From Trinickia terrae (GTDB lineage: Bacteria; Pseudomonadota; Gammaproteobacteria; Burkholderiales; Burkholderiaceae): a stretch of DNA of 64,000 bases. Under the pieces are notes generated by a model. That model had not been told where the DNA came from. It worked only from the letters and a program-made list of their open reading frames with translations, and searched no databases. The position numbers and the translations under genes were made by a program. The DNA lies in NCBI RefSeq assembly GCF_005144415.1, contig NZ_SWJE01000008.1, positions 62,001 through 126,000 on the forward strand. Reading direction: 5' to 3'. Shown in pieces: positions 34,246 to 43,466 of the stretch; the stretch's first letter is position 1, and each line of letters opens with the position of its first letter.

Positions 34246-35193
34246 TCAACATGTTTCCGCGCGCCACTCCGCTGTGGCGAGTTTGGCGATGAAGAAATCC
34301 GCCAACGCACTAACCTTCGCCGGCCGCGCACGTGCAGTCGGCGTGACGAAATACAACCCCCCTTCAGGCAACCGCCAATCCGTCAAAATCGGTTCAAGCT
34401 GTTTATCCGCGAAATACTGCGTAGCGACAAACTCCGGAAGCTCCGTAACAGCAAGCCCCGCGAGAAGCGTAGGCAATAACGCTTCCACGCACGTTCCCCG
34501 CAACGCCCCGGTCGGCGTAATCGTGCATTCCTCGCCGCCTTTATGAATAAAACGCCAAACATCGCGCCTATTCCTATTGGCGTAAGTAAGACACTGATGC
34601 GCGCCAAGATCATGCGGATGCTGCGGACGGCCATAGCGCGACAGATACGTTGGCGACGCCACAACAAACCTGCGCACGGGCGCAATGAGACGTGCGGTGA
34701 GCGACGAGTCCTCCAGGATGGCGATACGAAGGGCCGCATCAAACCCATCGCCGATCAGATCGGCATGCGCATCCGAGAGATGCAGATCCACGGAAATGTC
34801 CGGATAGGTCCGGAAGAATTCGGGCAGCAGCGGGGCGACCCAGCGAGTGCCGAAGGAAAGCGGCGCAGCGAGCTTGACCAGGCCGCGAGGCCGGCTCGAG
34901 GTCTCGCGCGCGAAATCCTCTGCGTCCTCGGCGTCGGTGTAGATTTTCGCCGCTCGCTCGGCAAGCATGTGCCCGTAGTCCGTAAGCGCAAGCCGTCGTG
35001 AGGTGCGGTTGAAAAGCCGTCCCCCCAGCCGCTCTTCAAGGCGGGTGACAGCTCGCGAAACCGTAGCCACGGAAACACCCATCGCCGCTGCCGCACCAGC
35101 AAACGAGCCCTCTTCGGCCACCTTCGCGAACATCGCGAATCCTTCAAAATCCGGTAATTTTGACATCGACATTTTTGCAACGATGGTTTGCAT
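34246..35193 (-). CDS. LysR family transcriptional regulator
   Basis: A 315-residue LysR regulator. The N-terminal helix-turn-helix is GSFAGAAAAMGVSVATVSRA followed by VTRLEERLGGRLFNRTSRRL (about residues 29-68). The effector domain follows (RGLVKLAAPLSFGTRWVAPL, DGFDAALRIAI, the LTYANRNRRDVWRF segment, ALLPTLLAGLAVTELPEF), as in the CrgA/DhcR-like group. Starts at 35172 or 35166 are also possible; none has a clear ribosome site. Divergent from the SDR-GST-SnoaL-WrbA operon, which it probably regulates in response to electrophile or redox stress. Confidence 0.92.
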   Translation of the reverse strand: MQTIVAKMSMSKLPDFEGFAMFAKVAEEGSFAGAAAAMGVSVATVSRAVTRLEERLGGRLFNRTSRRLALTDYGHMLAERAAKIYTDAEDAEDFARETSSRPRGLVKLAAPLSFGTRWVAPLLPEFFRTYPDISVDLHLSDAHADLIGDGFDAALRIAILEDSSLTARLIAPVRRFVVASPTYLSRYGRPQHPHDLGAHQCLTYANRNRRDVWRFIHKGGEECTITPTGALRGTCVEALLPTLLAGLAVTELPEFVATQYFADKQLEPILTDWRLPEGGLYFVTPTARARPAKVSALADFFIAKLATAEWRAETC

Positions 35194-35254
35194 TCGTTTC
35201 TATTTCAAAAAATAGCACGAGGCCATAAATTTGTCTCGTCGCAGCTTTGCATGG

Positions 35255-35313
35255 GGCCGGAGCAAGTGCTGAAGCACTTACGCCAGCCGACAGCTAAAGC
35301 GCTAACTCCAGGC
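35255..35313. repeat. Dispersed hairpin repeat, copy 2, with an extra half unit
   Basis: GGCCGGAGCAAGTGCT and AGCACTTACGCCAGCC (35255-35288) pair at most positions around a GA-containing loop, matching the architecture of the repeat at 31680. A further GACAGCTAAAGCGCTAACTCC unit follows to about 35313, like the right arm of copy 1. It lies in the leader of the SDR operon. Confidence 0.65.
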
Positions 35314-35341
35314 AACCACAGCATGGGACGGGAGATAGATC

Positions 35342-36097
35342 ATGGTCCGCAAACTAGAAGGAAAGATAGCCGTTGTCACCGGAGGCACGACTGGTATCGG
35401 TCTCGCCACCGCCAAGCGCTTTGTGTCGGAGGGCGCGCGGGTCTTCGTGACCGGCCGCCGTCAAGCCGAGCTCGAAATCGCCGTTGCGGCGATCGGGCCG
35501 AGGGCGATCGGCGTGCAGGCCGATTCCGCCAATCTCAGCGATCTCAACCGGCTCTATGAGCGCGTAAAGAAAGAGGCAGGCCGCATCGACGTGCTGTTCG
35601 TCAATGCCGGCGGCGGCACGATGCTGCCCTTGGGGGCGATCACCGAAGAGCAGTACGACGACACGTTCGGCCGCAATGTGAAGGGCGTGGTCTTCACGGT
35701 GCAGAAGGCCTTGCCGCTCCTGGTCGACGGCGCCTCGGTGATCCTCACCGCGTCCAATGTCAGCATCAAAGGCACGCCGGCGTTCAGCGTCTATAGCGCG
35801 TCGAAGGCCGCGGTGCGCAACTTTGCCCGGAGCTGGACGCTCGACCTGAAGTCTCGCGGGATCCGCGTGAACGTCATCAGCCCAGGCCCGATCAAGACGC
35901 CAGGCCTTGTCGATCTGGCCGGCCCCGATGCCGCGCAGCAGCAGAGCATGCTCGACTACATGGCGTCGACCATTCCGCTCGGGCGCATAGGCGATCCCGA
36001 CGAAGTCGCGGGCGCCGCCGTTTTCCTCGCCTCCTCCGATTCGAGCTTCGTCGCCGGCACCGAGCTCTTCGTCGATGGCGGACAAGCTCAGATTTGA
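35342..36097 (+). CDS. SDR family NAD(P)-dependent oxidoreductase
   Basis: A 251-residue classical short-chain dehydrogenase/reductase. The cofactor motif is VVTGGTTGIGLATAKRF (TGxxxGIG, residues 12-20), NNAG appears as VNAGGG, the catalytic serine is in SVILTASNVS and the YxxxK pair in VYSASKAAVRNF, with SPGPIKTPG after it. The C-terminal DEVAGAAVFLASSDSSFVAG ends in a usual dimer motif. GGGAGATAGATC precedes the ATG. First gene of the operon with GST, SnoaL-like and WrbA; substrate not predictable. Confidence 0.94.
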   Translation: MVRKLEGKIAVVTGGTTGIGLATAKRFVSEGARVFVTGRRQAELEIAVAAIGPRAIGVQADSANLSDLNRLYERVKKEAGRIDVLFVNAGGGTMLPLGAITEEQYDDTFGRNVKGVVFTVQKALPLLVDGASVILTASNVSIKGTPAFSVYSASKAAVRNFARSWTLDLKSRGIRVNVISPGPIKTPGLVDLAGPDAAQQQSMLDYMASTIPLGRIGDPDEVAGAAVFLASSDSSFVAGTELFVDGGQAQI

Positions 36098-36168
36098 CGT
36101 ACAGGCCTCTCGATTCCAGCAGCCATTCATGCGCCGCCACGGGCGGTCAAACCACGAAGGACATTCTC

Positions 36169-36807
36169 ATGAGCACCATGCTCGAAGTTCACGCATTCGC
36201 CACGGCCAACAGCGTCAAAGTCCCCATCGCACTGGAAGAGATGGGACTCGACTATCGGCTCGTTCCCGTCAACCTGCGTCAGGGCGAGCAGAAGACTGAA
36301 GCCTTCAAGGCAATGAACCCCAACGCGAAGGTTCCGGTTCTTGTCGACCGCTCCGCTCCCGGCGGCGGCGATGTGGTGCTCGGCGAGTCCGCCGCGATTC
36401 TGGTCCACCTTGCGGAGAAGACCGGACAGCTTCTTCCGAAGGATGGCCCGCAGCGCGGCAAGGTCTTCGAGCAGCTTTTCTTCCACGCGTCAGGCCTCAG
36501 CCCGGCGTTCGGGCAGGCTTTCGTGGCCGGGATCCAATCGCCGCCGCAACCCGAGGCAAAAGCGCGTGCGCTGGCGGAGGTGGAGCGGACGCTGGGCGTG
36601 CTCGATCACATTCTCGAGCATCAGCCGTATGTCGCGGGCGACGAGTACAGCATCGCGGACATCGCGCATTTCGGGTGGGTGTGGCGTCACAAGGCGATCG
36701 GCGTGACCCTTGAAAACTTTCCGTTCGTCGCGCGTTGGCATGAAGAGATCTCGACGCGCCCCGCTGTTATTACCGCGATCGCTAAAACGATGGCGCTTGC
36801 TCAATAA
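36169..36807 (+). CDS. Glutathione S-transferase family protein
   Basis: A 212-residue Nu/YghU-like or Theta-like glutathione transferase. The thioredoxin domain has FATANSVKVPIALEEMGLDY near the N-terminus, NPNAKVPVLVDRSAPGG with the cis-Pro, and GESAAILVHLAEK with the glutamyl-contact ES. The helical domain contains YVAGDEYSIADIAHFGWVWR. AAGGA lies 8 nt before the ATG at 36169; an earlier in-frame start would overlap the SDR gene. It lies between SDR and SnoaL-like genes, consistent with detoxification of reactive compounds. Confidence 0.93.
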   Translation: MSTMLEVHAFATANSVKVPIALEEMGLDYRLVPVNLRQGEQKTEAFKAMNPNAKVPVLVDRSAPGGGDVVLGESAAILVHLAEKTGQLLPKDGPQRGKVFEQLFFHASGLSPAFGQAFVAGIQSPPQPEAKARALAEVERTLGVLDHILEHQPYVAGDEYSIADIAHFGWVWRHKAIGVTLENFPFVARWHEEISTRPAVITAIAKTMALAQ

Positions 36808-36818
36808 GGAGAATGGTC

Positions 36819-37184
36819 ATGAACGACCGTATCCATGAGCTGCTCTATCGCAACCTCCAGGAAGTCTTTGGCGAAGGCGACGCAACGCGCCGTCGCGCGG
36901 CCATCGAGGAACTCTATACCGAGGACTGCGTGCTCTATGCGCCGCCGGGTACCGCCACCGGGCGCGATGCGCTCGACAAATTCGCCGGCGATCTCCGCGC
37001 GACGCACCCGCATTTCGCTTATGCGCCGCATGGCAAAGCTCAGGCCCTGCACAATGCCGGCCGCCTTGCCTGGGGATCCGGCCCGCGCGGCGAGGCGCCC
37101 GACTATACGGGCGTGGATGTGATCATCGTTCGCGACGGGAAGATTGCAGCGCTCTATGTCTTCCTCGATTCCATGCCGTCCTAG
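36819..37184 (+). CDS. SnoaL-like / NTF2-fold protein
   Basis: A 121-residue cone-shaped alpha+beta barrel protein of the NTF2/SnoaL family: helix LLYRNLQEVFGEGDATRRRA, AAIEELYTEDCVLYAPPGTA, GRDALDKFAGDLRATHPHFA, and the last strands VDVIIVRDGKIAALYVFLD. Members bind or isomerise small hydrophobic molecules, or have no activity. The ATG at 36819 is preferred over 36813 because AAGGAG sits 7 nt before it. Third gene of the LysR-linked redox operon. Confidence 0.88.
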   Translation: MNDRIHELLYRNLQEVFGEGDATRRRAAIEELYTEDCVLYAPPGTATGRDALDKFAGDLRATHPHFAYAPHGKAQALHNAGRLAWGSGPRGEAPDYTGVDVIIVRDGKIAALYVFLDSMPS

Positions 37185-37261
37185 CCGCGTGGTCATGCTC
37201 GTACGATCCCACGCAGTTTCTCACCGCGGCATCGCCGCATAGATGGAGATAGGAGTTCGAA

Positions 37262-37861
37262 ATGTCGAAAGTTCTAGTGCTGTATTACTCCTCGTATGGC
37301 CATGTCGAAGCGCTTGCGGATGCCGTCGCCGAGGGTGCGCGCTCGACGGGCGCCACGGTCGACGTCAAGCGGGTGCCGGAAACCGCGCCGGAGGAAGTGG
37401 CCAAGGCCGCTTACTTCAAGCTCGACCAGCAAGCGCCGGTTGCAACGGTCGCCGAGCTCGCCGGCTACGACGCCATCGTCGTCGGCACGCCAACCCGTTT
37501 CGGCCGCGTCTCCTCTCAGATGGCGGCGTTTCTGGATCAGGCCGGCGGCCTGTGGATGAGCGGCGCGCTGAACGGCAAGGTCGGCGGCGCCTTCACGTCG
37601 TCGGCCAGCCAGCACGGCGGCCAGGAAACGACGCTGTTTTCGATCATCACCAACCTGCTGCACTTCGGCATGACCATCGTCGGCCTGCCGTACAGCCACC
37701 AGGGGCAGATGACGCTGGACGAGATCGTCGGCGGCGCGCCCTATGGCGCCACGACCATCGCCGGCGGACAAGGTCAGCGCCAGCCGAGCGCCATCGAGCT
37801 TGCCGGCGCGCGCCATCAAGGCGAGCTGATCGCCAAGACGGCAAACAAGCTGTTCGGCTGA
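37262..37861 (+). CDS. wrbA: NAD(P)H:quinone oxidoreductase, WrbA type
   Basis: A 199-residue tetrameric flavodoxin-like quinone reductase. FMN phosphate loop: [31 protein letters not shown] and the WrbA signature [14 protein letters not shown] follow, then [19 protein letters not shown] and [20 protein letters not shown]. It reduces quinones by two electrons and so avoids semiquinone radicals. GGAGTTCGAA precedes the ATG. Last gene of the SDR-GST-SnoaL-WrbA set, in keeping with a quinone or electrophile response. Confidence 0.95.
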   Translation: MSKVLVLYYSSYGHVEALADAVAEGARSTGATVDVKRVPETAPEEVAKAAYFKLDQQAPVATVAELAGYDAIVVGTPTRFGRVSSQMAAFLDQAGGLWMSGALNGKVGGAFTSSASQHGGQETTLFSIITNLLHFGMTIVGLPYSHQGQMTLDEIVGGAPYGATTIAGGQGQRQPSAIELAGARHQGELIAKTANKLFG

Positions 37862-37957
37862 TCGTCGTTCGCACCGTCTACGCACGAACGGGACGGCCAG
37901 GCGGATTCACGCCCGGCCGGCGCCGTTCCCCACTTTTCGCCTGATCGAGGAACTGTG

Positions 37958-38518
37958 ATGGCTTCGAATTCTCTGCCGGCGGCGCCGGCCGGCTATACGC
38001 GGACCGCGGTCGCGCTGCACTGGCTGATCGCGCTGCTGATCGTCTGCGGCTTCGCGCTCGGCTGGGTGATGACCGACATCCCCGGCTTCACGCCGGCGAA
38101 GCTCAAGTACTTCTCGTGGCACAAGTGGATCGGCGTGACCGTGTTCGCGCTTGCGATCGTGCGCGTGCTGTGGCGCGCGACCCACGTGCCGCCGGCGCTG
38201 CCGGCCGGCATGCCGGCTCTGCAGCGGATCGCCGCGCATGGCGTGCACATGCTGCTGTACGTGCTGATGCTCGCGATTCCGCTGACCGGCTACCTGTACA
38301 GCTCGGCGTCGAACATCCCGGTCGTGTACCTGGGCATCGTGCCGCTGCCGCGCCTGATCGATCCCGATCCGGCGCTCAAGGAGATCTTCAAGACGCTTCA
38401 CGTCTCCTTGAATTACCTCCTGCTTGCGCTCGTCGCGATGCACGTGCTCGCGGCGCTCAAGCATCAACTGCTGGACCGTGACGGCCTGCTGTCGCGGATG
38501 CTCCCCTTTGCCAAATGA
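37958..38518 (+). CDS. Cytochrome b561
   Basis: A 186-residue four-helix inner-membrane diheme cytochrome. TM1 carries a heme histidine in VALHWLIALLIVCGFALGWV, the second helix begins FSWHKWIGVTVFALAIVRVL, and the third and fourth contain HGVHMLLYVLMLAIPLTGYL and FKTLHVSLNYLLLALVAMHV. It passes electrons from quinol. GAGG precedes the ATG at 37958. The stop overlaps the region of the next gene's ribosome site; cytochrome b561 paired with YceI is a common arrangement. Confidence 0.94.
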   Translation: MASNSLPAAPAGYTRTAVALHWLIALLIVCGFALGWVMTDIPGFTPAKLKYFSWHKWIGVTVFALAIVRVLWRATHVPPALPAGMPALQRIAAHGVHMLLYVLMLAIPLTGYLYSSASNIPVVYLGIVPLPRLIDPDPALKEIFKTLHVSLNYLLLALVAMHVLAALKHQLLDRDGLLSRMLPFAK

Positions 38519-38526
38519 AGGATCTC

Positions 38527-39087
38527 ATGAACATGTCTTTCTCCCGCTCCATGGCGGCTGCGTTCGCCGTGGTTTCGCTGGCCGCGTCGGGCGCGGCGCT
38601 CGCTGATGCCGATCTCGCGAAGAGCAAGGTGTCCGCGATCTCGAAGCAGATGAACGTGCCGACCGAGGGCGTGTTCAAGAAATTCTCCGCGCAGATCACG
38701 TTCGATCCGTCGAAGGCGGCGCAAGGCAGTGCGCAGGTGTCGATCGACGTCGCGAGCTTCGATCTCGGCGACAAGATGTACAACGACCAGGTCGCGGGCA
38801 AGGACTGGTTCGACGCGAAAGCCTATCCGCAGGCGACCTTCGTATCGACGGCGATCGCGCCGGCCGGCGGCAACAAGTACAACGTGACGGGCAAGCTGAC
38901 GATCAAGGGCAAGACCGAGACGCTGACCGTGCCGGTCACCGTCACGCAGGCCGGCGCGACGCAGACGTTCGACGGCGTGCTGCCGATCAAGCGCTCGGCG
39001 TTCGACGTCGGCACGGGCGAATGGAAGGACACGTCGATCGTCGCCGACGACGTGCAGATCAAGTTTCATATCGTTGCCACGAACTAA
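38527..39087 (+). CDS. YceI family periplasmic protein (first)
   Basis: A 186-residue secreted protein with a signal peptide (hydrophobic core AAAFAVVSLAASGAALADA). The YceI lipocalin-like beta-barrel follows: VSAISKQMNVPTEGVFKKFS, ITFDPSKAAQGSAQVSIDVA, DYNDQ-type metal-free turn, and GKLTIKGKTETLTVPVTV. YceI proteins bind polyisoprenoids such as ubiquinone and are linked to cytochrome b561. The ATG at 38527 is 4-5 nt after GAAGGA; 38515 and 38533 are alternatives. It is followed by a second, different YceI gene. Confidence 0.92.
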   Translation: MNMSFSRSMAAAFAVVSLAASGAALADADLAKSKVSAISKQMNVPTEGVFKKFSAQITFDPSKAAQGSAQVSIDVASFDLGDKMYNDQVAGKDWFDAKAYPQATFVSTAIAPAGGNKYNVTGKLTIKGKTETLTVPVTVTQAGATQTFDGVLPIKRSAFDVGTGEWKDTSIVADDVQIKFHIVATN

Positions 39088-39154
39088 GCGGGGCGGCGTT
39101 GCATCACCGATACCGCGCACGGGCGCGGCAACTTAACGTTTCAAGGAGATTGAT

Positions 39155-39733
39155 TTGAAGAAGCATCTGATGATTGCGGCGGGCGCGCTCGCCGCCTCGC
39201 TTTCGTTCTCGGCATTCGCCGACACGGCGACGTACCAGTTCGATCCGAACCACACGTACCCGAGCTTCGAGGCCGATCACTTCGGCGGCCTGTCGGTCTG
39301 GCGTGGCAAGTTCGACAAGTCGAGCGGCACGGTGACGCTCGATCGCGCGGCGAAGACGGGCACGGTCGACGTGACGACCGACCTCGCATCGGTCAGCACC
39401 GGCAACACCAAGCTCGACGAACACCTGCAGTCCGCCGAGTTCTTCGACGCGTCGAAGTACCCGGCAGCGACCTACAAGGGCACGATCAAGTTCGAAGGCG
39501 ACAAGCCGGCCGAGGTTGTCGGCAACCTGACGCTGCACGGCGTGACCAAGCCGCTGACGCTGAAGATCGATTCGTTCAAGTGCATGCCGCATCCGATGCT
39601 CAAGCGCGAAGTGTGCGGTGTCGACGCGATCGGCGAATTCGATCGTGCCGACTTCGGCGTCGACTACGGCAAGACGTATGGCTTCAACATGAAAACCAAG
39701 CTGCTCATCACGGCCGAAGCGATCAAGCAGTAA
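39155..39733 (+). CDS. YceI family periplasmic protein (second)
   Basis: A 192-residue YceI protein. It begins with a TTG start preceded by AAGGAG at 6 nt, and a Sec signal ([18 protein letters not shown]). The barrel shows [57 protein letters not shown] and two cysteines in [17 protein letters not shown], likely a disulfide. Closer to the classical E. coli-type YceI than the first copy. It completes the cytochrome b561-YceI-YceI operon and is followed by a strong terminator. Confidence 0.94.
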   Translation: MKKHLMIAAGALAASLSFSAFADTATYQFDPNHTYPSFEADHFGGLSVWRGKFDKSSGTVTLDRAAKTGTVDVTTDLASVSTGNTKLDEHLQSAEFFDASKYPAATYKGTIKFEGDKPAEVVGNLTLHGVTKPLTLKIDSFKCMPHPMLKREVCGVDAIGEFDRADFGVDYGKTYGFNMKTKLLITAEAIKQ

Positions 39734-39774
39734 GCCGTCGTGCCGGCACGGGGCGTGCGATCCGTGCGCCGTGA

Positions 39775-39811
39775 ACCGCCGCGTTTTCCCTTTCGGGCGC
39801 GGCGGTTTTTT
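39775..39811 (+). terminator. Rho-independent terminator after the YceI operon
   Basis: ACCGCCGCG (39775-39783) pairs perfectly with CGCGGCGGT (39798-39806) and is followed by a run of six T residues. It separates the operon from the convergent LysR gene. Confidence 0.92.
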
Positions 39812-39821
39812 GTTGCCGGCA

Positions 39822-40739
39822 TCACCCTCTCCGGTTTCCCAGCTCCCCCGCCAAGAACTCCACGAACGCCCGAATCCGTGTCGACATCTGATGCCTTTGC
39901 AGATACACGGCGAAGATATCGGCGTTCGGCGTCTCATACTCGGGCAGCACGGGCACGAGCCTTCCATCCGCCAAATACTCCGCGATATCCCACTCCGCGC
40001 GCATCAGGATGCCGTGCCCTTCGAGCGCCCACTTGACCGCGATCTCCCCATCGTTGGTCGTCAGATTGCCGTTTATCCTCACAGCCTCGGTCTTGCGCGA
40101 AGCCCCGCGCCCCGACGTCAGCCGCCAAACCCCATAAGCCTCATCCCCTTGCCGAATTCCGATGCAGTTGTGCCTCGCGAGCTCATGCGGCGTGGAGGGC
40201 ATCCCGTGCTTGCCGACATAGGCCGGCGCGGCACAGAGCAACCGTCGATTCGAAGCCAGCCTCCGAGCCACCACCCGCGTATCCGGAGGCTCCCCGAACC
40301 GGATGCACACATCGAACGTATCGTCGGTCAGCGGCGGCGGCGCGACAGAAAGCTGAAGCTGTACCGCCACCTGAGGATACTTCGCCACGAACCTGGAAAT
40401 CGCCGGCCCGACATGACTACGCCCGAATCCCAGCGTCGCATTGACCCGCAGCAACCCCTTCGGACTCTTCTTCGCGCTCCCGAGCAGCTCCGCGAGCTCA
40501 TCGATCTCATCGAGAATCCGCCGTGCCCGCTCGAGGTATAGCTCCCCCTCCGGCGTCAGCATCATCCGCCGCGTCGTCCGGTTCACGAGCGGCACCCCGG
40601 CCCGCTGCTCCATCTGCGTGAGCCGCTTGCTGACCGCCGCCGCCGTCAGCCCCAGCTCGCGCGCCGCGGCGCTCAGGCTCCCAGCTGCGGAAAGCGTCGA
40701 AAAGAATGCCAAATCAGCAGGTTGAACGGCATCCGCCAT
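39822..40739 (-). CDS. LysR family regulator, likely of tartrate use
   Basis: A 305-residue LysR protein. The helix-turn-helix is AAGSLSAAARELGLTAAAVS followed by KRLTQMEQRAGVPLVNRTTR (about residues 18-57). The effector domain includes LLRVNATLGFGRSHVGPAIS, VCIRFGEPPDTRVVARRLAS and VKWALEGHGILMRAEWDIAE. The ATG at 40739 is chosen; an in-frame GTG three codons upstream is weaker. Divergent from tartrate dehydrogenase with a 113-bp gap, so it probably activates the dehydrogenase-transporter pair. Confidence 0.92.
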   Translation of the reverse strand: MADAVQPADLAFFSTLSAAGSLSAAARELGLTAAAVSKRLTQMEQRAGVPLVNRTTRRMMLTPEGELYLERARRILDEIDELAELLGSAKKSPKGLLRVNATLGFGRSHVGPAISRFVAKYPQVAVQLQLSVAPPPLTDDTFDVCIRFGEPPDTRVVARRLASNRRLLCAAPAYVGKHGMPSTPHELARHNCIGIRQGDEAYGVWRLTSGRGASRKTEAVRINGNLTTNDGEIAVKWALEGHGILMRAEWDIAEYLADGRLVPVLPEYETPNADIFAVYLQRHQMSTRIRAFVEFLAGELGNRRG

Positions 40740-40852
40740 GTTTCCCACTTGTGAATGAAAGTTAAAGGCGCTTTGAGTCTAGCACCGGTTGCAACGCTCC
40801 ACGTTGGGTACAGTGCCTTCACGCTCATTCCTCTTAAAGACACGGAGACACC

Positions 40853-41935
40853 ATGAAGACCTATCGCATCGCGACCATTCCCGGCGACGGCATCGGCAAG
40901 GAGGTCGTGCCGGCCGGCAAGCAGGTGCTGGAAGCGCTCGCACGCGCCGCCAGCACCTTCACGTTCGAATTCGAGGATTTCGACTGGGGCGCGGACTACT
41001 ACCGCGAGCACGGCGTGATGATGCCCGCCGACGGTCTCGACGCCATCCGCGACAAGGACGCCATCCTGTTCGGCTCCGCCGGCGACCCCGACGTGCCCGA
41101 CCACATCACGCTGTGGGGCCTGCGCCTGAAAATCTGCCAGGGTCTCGACCAGTACGCGAACGTGCGCCCCACGCGCATCCTCCCCGGCATCGACGCGCCG
41201 CTGAAGCGCTGCAAGCCCGAAGACCTGAACTGGGTGATCGTCCGCGAGAACTCCGAAGGCGAATACTCGGGCGTGGGCGGCCGCGTGCATCAGGGCCATC
41301 CGCTCGAAGCGGCGACCGACGTGTCGATCCTCACGCGCGCCGGCGTCGAGCGCATCATCCGCTTCGCGTTCCGTCTCGCGCAGTCGCGTCCGCGCAAGCT
41401 GCTGACGGTCATCACGAAGAGCAACGCCCAGCGTCACGCGATGGTGATGTGGGATGAAATCGCGCTGCAGGTTTCGAAGGAGTTTCCGGACGTCAAGTGG
41501 GACAAGGAGCTCGTCGACGCCGCCACGGCCCGCATGGTCAATCGTCCGGCTTCGCTCGACACGATCGTCGCCACCAATCTGCACGCCGACATCCTGAGCG
41601 ATCTCGCCGCCGCGCTCGCGGGCAGTCTCGGCATCGCGCCGACCGGCAACATCGACCCGGAGCGCCGCTATCCGTCGATGTTCGAGCCGATCCACGGCTC
41701 GGCCTTCGACATCATGGGCAAGGGGCTCGCCAATCCGATCGGCACGTTCTGGTCGGTCGTCATGCTGCTCGAACATCTCGGCGAGCCGGAAGCGGCCAAG
41801 CGCGTCATGCAGGCGATCGAAACGGTCACCGCGGATACGTCGCTCCATACCGGCGACCTCGGCGGCAAGGCGACCACCGCGCAAGTGACAGCCGCGGTCT
41901 GCGCGCTCGTCGAGCGGGCCGCCGTCGCTGCCTGA
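40853..41935 (+). CDS. ttuC: Tartrate dehydrogenase / decarboxylating dehydrogenase
   Basis: A 360-residue beta-decarboxylating dehydrogenase of the TtuC/YeaU group, related to isopropylmalate dehydrogenase. Seen: IATIPGDGIGKEVVPAG at the N-terminus, NVRPTRILPGI with substrate-binding arginines, WVIVRENSEGEYSGVGGRVH, VITKSNAQRHAMVMW with the catalytic Lys, TNLHADILSDLAAALAGSLG with metal-binding aspartates, and FEPIHGSAFDIMGKGLANPI. It oxidises tartrate to oxaloglycolate and can act on D-malate. GGAGACACC precedes the ATG. The tartrate-type transporter follows by 83 bp. Confidence 0.92.
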   Translation: MKTYRIATIPGDGIGKEVVPAGKQVLEALARAASTFTFEFEDFDWGADYYREHGVMMPADGLDAIRDKDAILFGSAGDPDVPDHITLWGLRLKICQGLDQYANVRPTRILPGIDAPLKRCKPEDLNWVIVRENSEGEYSGVGGRVHQGHPLEAATDVSILTRAGVERIIRFAFRLAQSRPRKLLTVITKSNAQRHAMVMWDEIALQVSKEFPDVKWDKELVDAATARMVNRPASLDTIVATNLHADILSDLAAALAGSLGIAPTGNIDPERRYPSMFEPIHGSAFDIMGKGLANPIGTFWSVVMLLEHLGEPEAAKRVMQAIETVTADTSLHTGDLGGKATTAQVTAAVCALVERAAVAA

Positions 41936-42018
41936 GTGCGGAACGGCACGCGCAAGGCGACACACACCAACAACAGCCGCGCGTGCTTCTTATCGCTTGA
42001 CCTCCAAGGAGGAGACAC

Positions 42019-43329
42019 ATGCATCCAGATCTCGAGTCACGGGTGTCCCGTAAGCTCATGTGGCGCATCATCCCGTTCGTGATGCTGCTGTACTTCGTCA
42101 GCTTCCTCGACCGTGTCAATGTCGGCTTCGCCGCGATGACGATGAACAAGGCGATCGGGCTTTCCGCCACCGCCTTCGGGCTCGGCGGCGGACTGTTCTT
42201 CATCGGCTACTTCCTGTTCGAGGTGCCGTCCAATCTGATCCTGCATCGCGTGGGCGCGCGGATCTGGATCGCGCGGGTGATGATCACGTGGGGAATCGTG
42301 TCGGCGATATCGGCGTTCGCGAGCGGTCCCGCGAGCTTCTATGTCCTGCGCTTTCTGCTTGGCGTCGCGGAAGCGGGCTTCTTTCCCGGCATCATTCTTT
42401 ACCTGAGCCTGTGGTTCCCCACGCGGCAGCGCGCCGTCGCGGCGGCGTGGTTCATGGCCGCCGCGCCTCTCTCGACGGCCATCGGCTCGCCGGTCTCGGG
42501 CGCCATCATGCAGCTGCCGCCGATGTTCGGGCTCGCGGATTGGCAGTTGCTCTACATCATCGAAGCCGTTCCGGCGATCGTTCTCGGTTTCTTCGTGCTC
42601 AAGCTTTTGATCGATACGCCCGCTAAAGCGCACTGGCTGCATGACGACGAGAAGGCCTGGCTCGTCGGCAAGCTCGCCGAGGAAGCGAGCGAGAAGCGCG
42701 CGCATGCGGGGCACACGGGCGCGGCGTTGAGCGCGCTGCGCGATCCGCGCGTGCTGGCGCTTGCGCTGATCTACTTCGGCACGTCGGCGGGGCTTTATAC
42801 GCTCGGCATCTGGGCGCCGCTGATCATCAAGCAGTTCGGTTTCAGCGCGCTCGAGACGGGCCTGCTCACGGGCGTGCCGAGCGTTCTGGCCGTCGTGGCG
42901 ATGGTGCTGTGGGCGCGGCATTCCGACCGGACGCAGGAACGAACGTGGCATGTCGTCCTGCCGTGCCTGCTCGCATGCGCGGGCTTCGTCTTCGCGGGCG
43001 AGGCGGGCAGCGCCTTCGCGATCGTCGCGGCGCTGGTGCTCGCCAACGTCGGCATCAGCGCCGCCAAGGCGCCGCTGTGGGCGATGCCGAGCTCGTTCCT
43101 CTCCGGCGCGGGGGCGGCGGCGGGCATCGCGATGATCAACTCGCTCGGCAATCTCGGCGGCTTCGTGGGGCCGTTCGCGATCGGCTGGCTCAAGAGCGTG
43201 ACTGGCGGTTATGCGGCGGGCTTGTATGTCGTCGCCGGGACGCTCGCGCTTTCCGCGGCCGTTACGTTGCTGCTGGGACGGAAGTCGGCGAACGAGCAGG
43301 GCAAGCCGCTCGTGCGTCCTCATCATTGA
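42019..43329 (+). CDS. ttuB: MFS transporter of the anion:cation symporter family, tartrate type
   Basis: A 436-residue 12-helix carrier. FVSFLDRVNVGFAAMTMNKA in TM1 is the mark of the phthalate/tartrate/hexuronate (ACS) family, with GYFLFEVPSNLILHRVGARI after it, GVAEAGFFPGIILYLSLWFP in TM4-5, and a central cytoplasmic loop rich in charged residues. AAGGAGGAGACAC gives a strong ribosome site. Its place right after the dehydrogenase suggests tartrate or D-malate uptake. The C-terminal half is standard. Confidence 0.92.
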   Translation: MHPDLESRVSRKLMWRIIPFVMLLYFVSFLDRVNVGFAAMTMNKAIGLSATAFGLGGGLFFIGYFLFEVPSNLILHRVGARIWIARVMITWGIVSAISAFASGPASFYVLRFLLGVAEAGFFPGIILYLSLWFPTRQRAVAAAWFMAAAPLSTAIGSPVSGAIMQLPPMFGLADWQLLYIIEAVPAIVLGFFVLKLLIDTPAKAHWLHDDEKAWLVGKLAEEASEKRAHAGHTGAALSALRDPRVLALALIYFGTSAGLYTLGIWAPLIIKQFGFSALETGLLTGVPSVLAVVAMVLWARHSDRTQERTWHVVLPCLLACAGFVFAGEAGSAFAIVAALVLANVGISAAKAPLWAMPSSFLSGAGAAAGIAMINSLGNLGGFVGPFAIGWLKSVTGGYAAGLYVVAGTLALSAAVTLLLGRKSANEQGKPLVRPHH

Positions 43330-43466
43330 GCACAGATCAGACCCAGCAGCAGTAGCAAGCAGCACCTTCCATCCTGATCTCATCGAAACTCCTGAGCCGG
43401 CGCATCGCGCTGGCAGCGGCCGATTTGAAGGCGTATCTTTAGCGGCTCGATCCGCAAAACGTCGAT

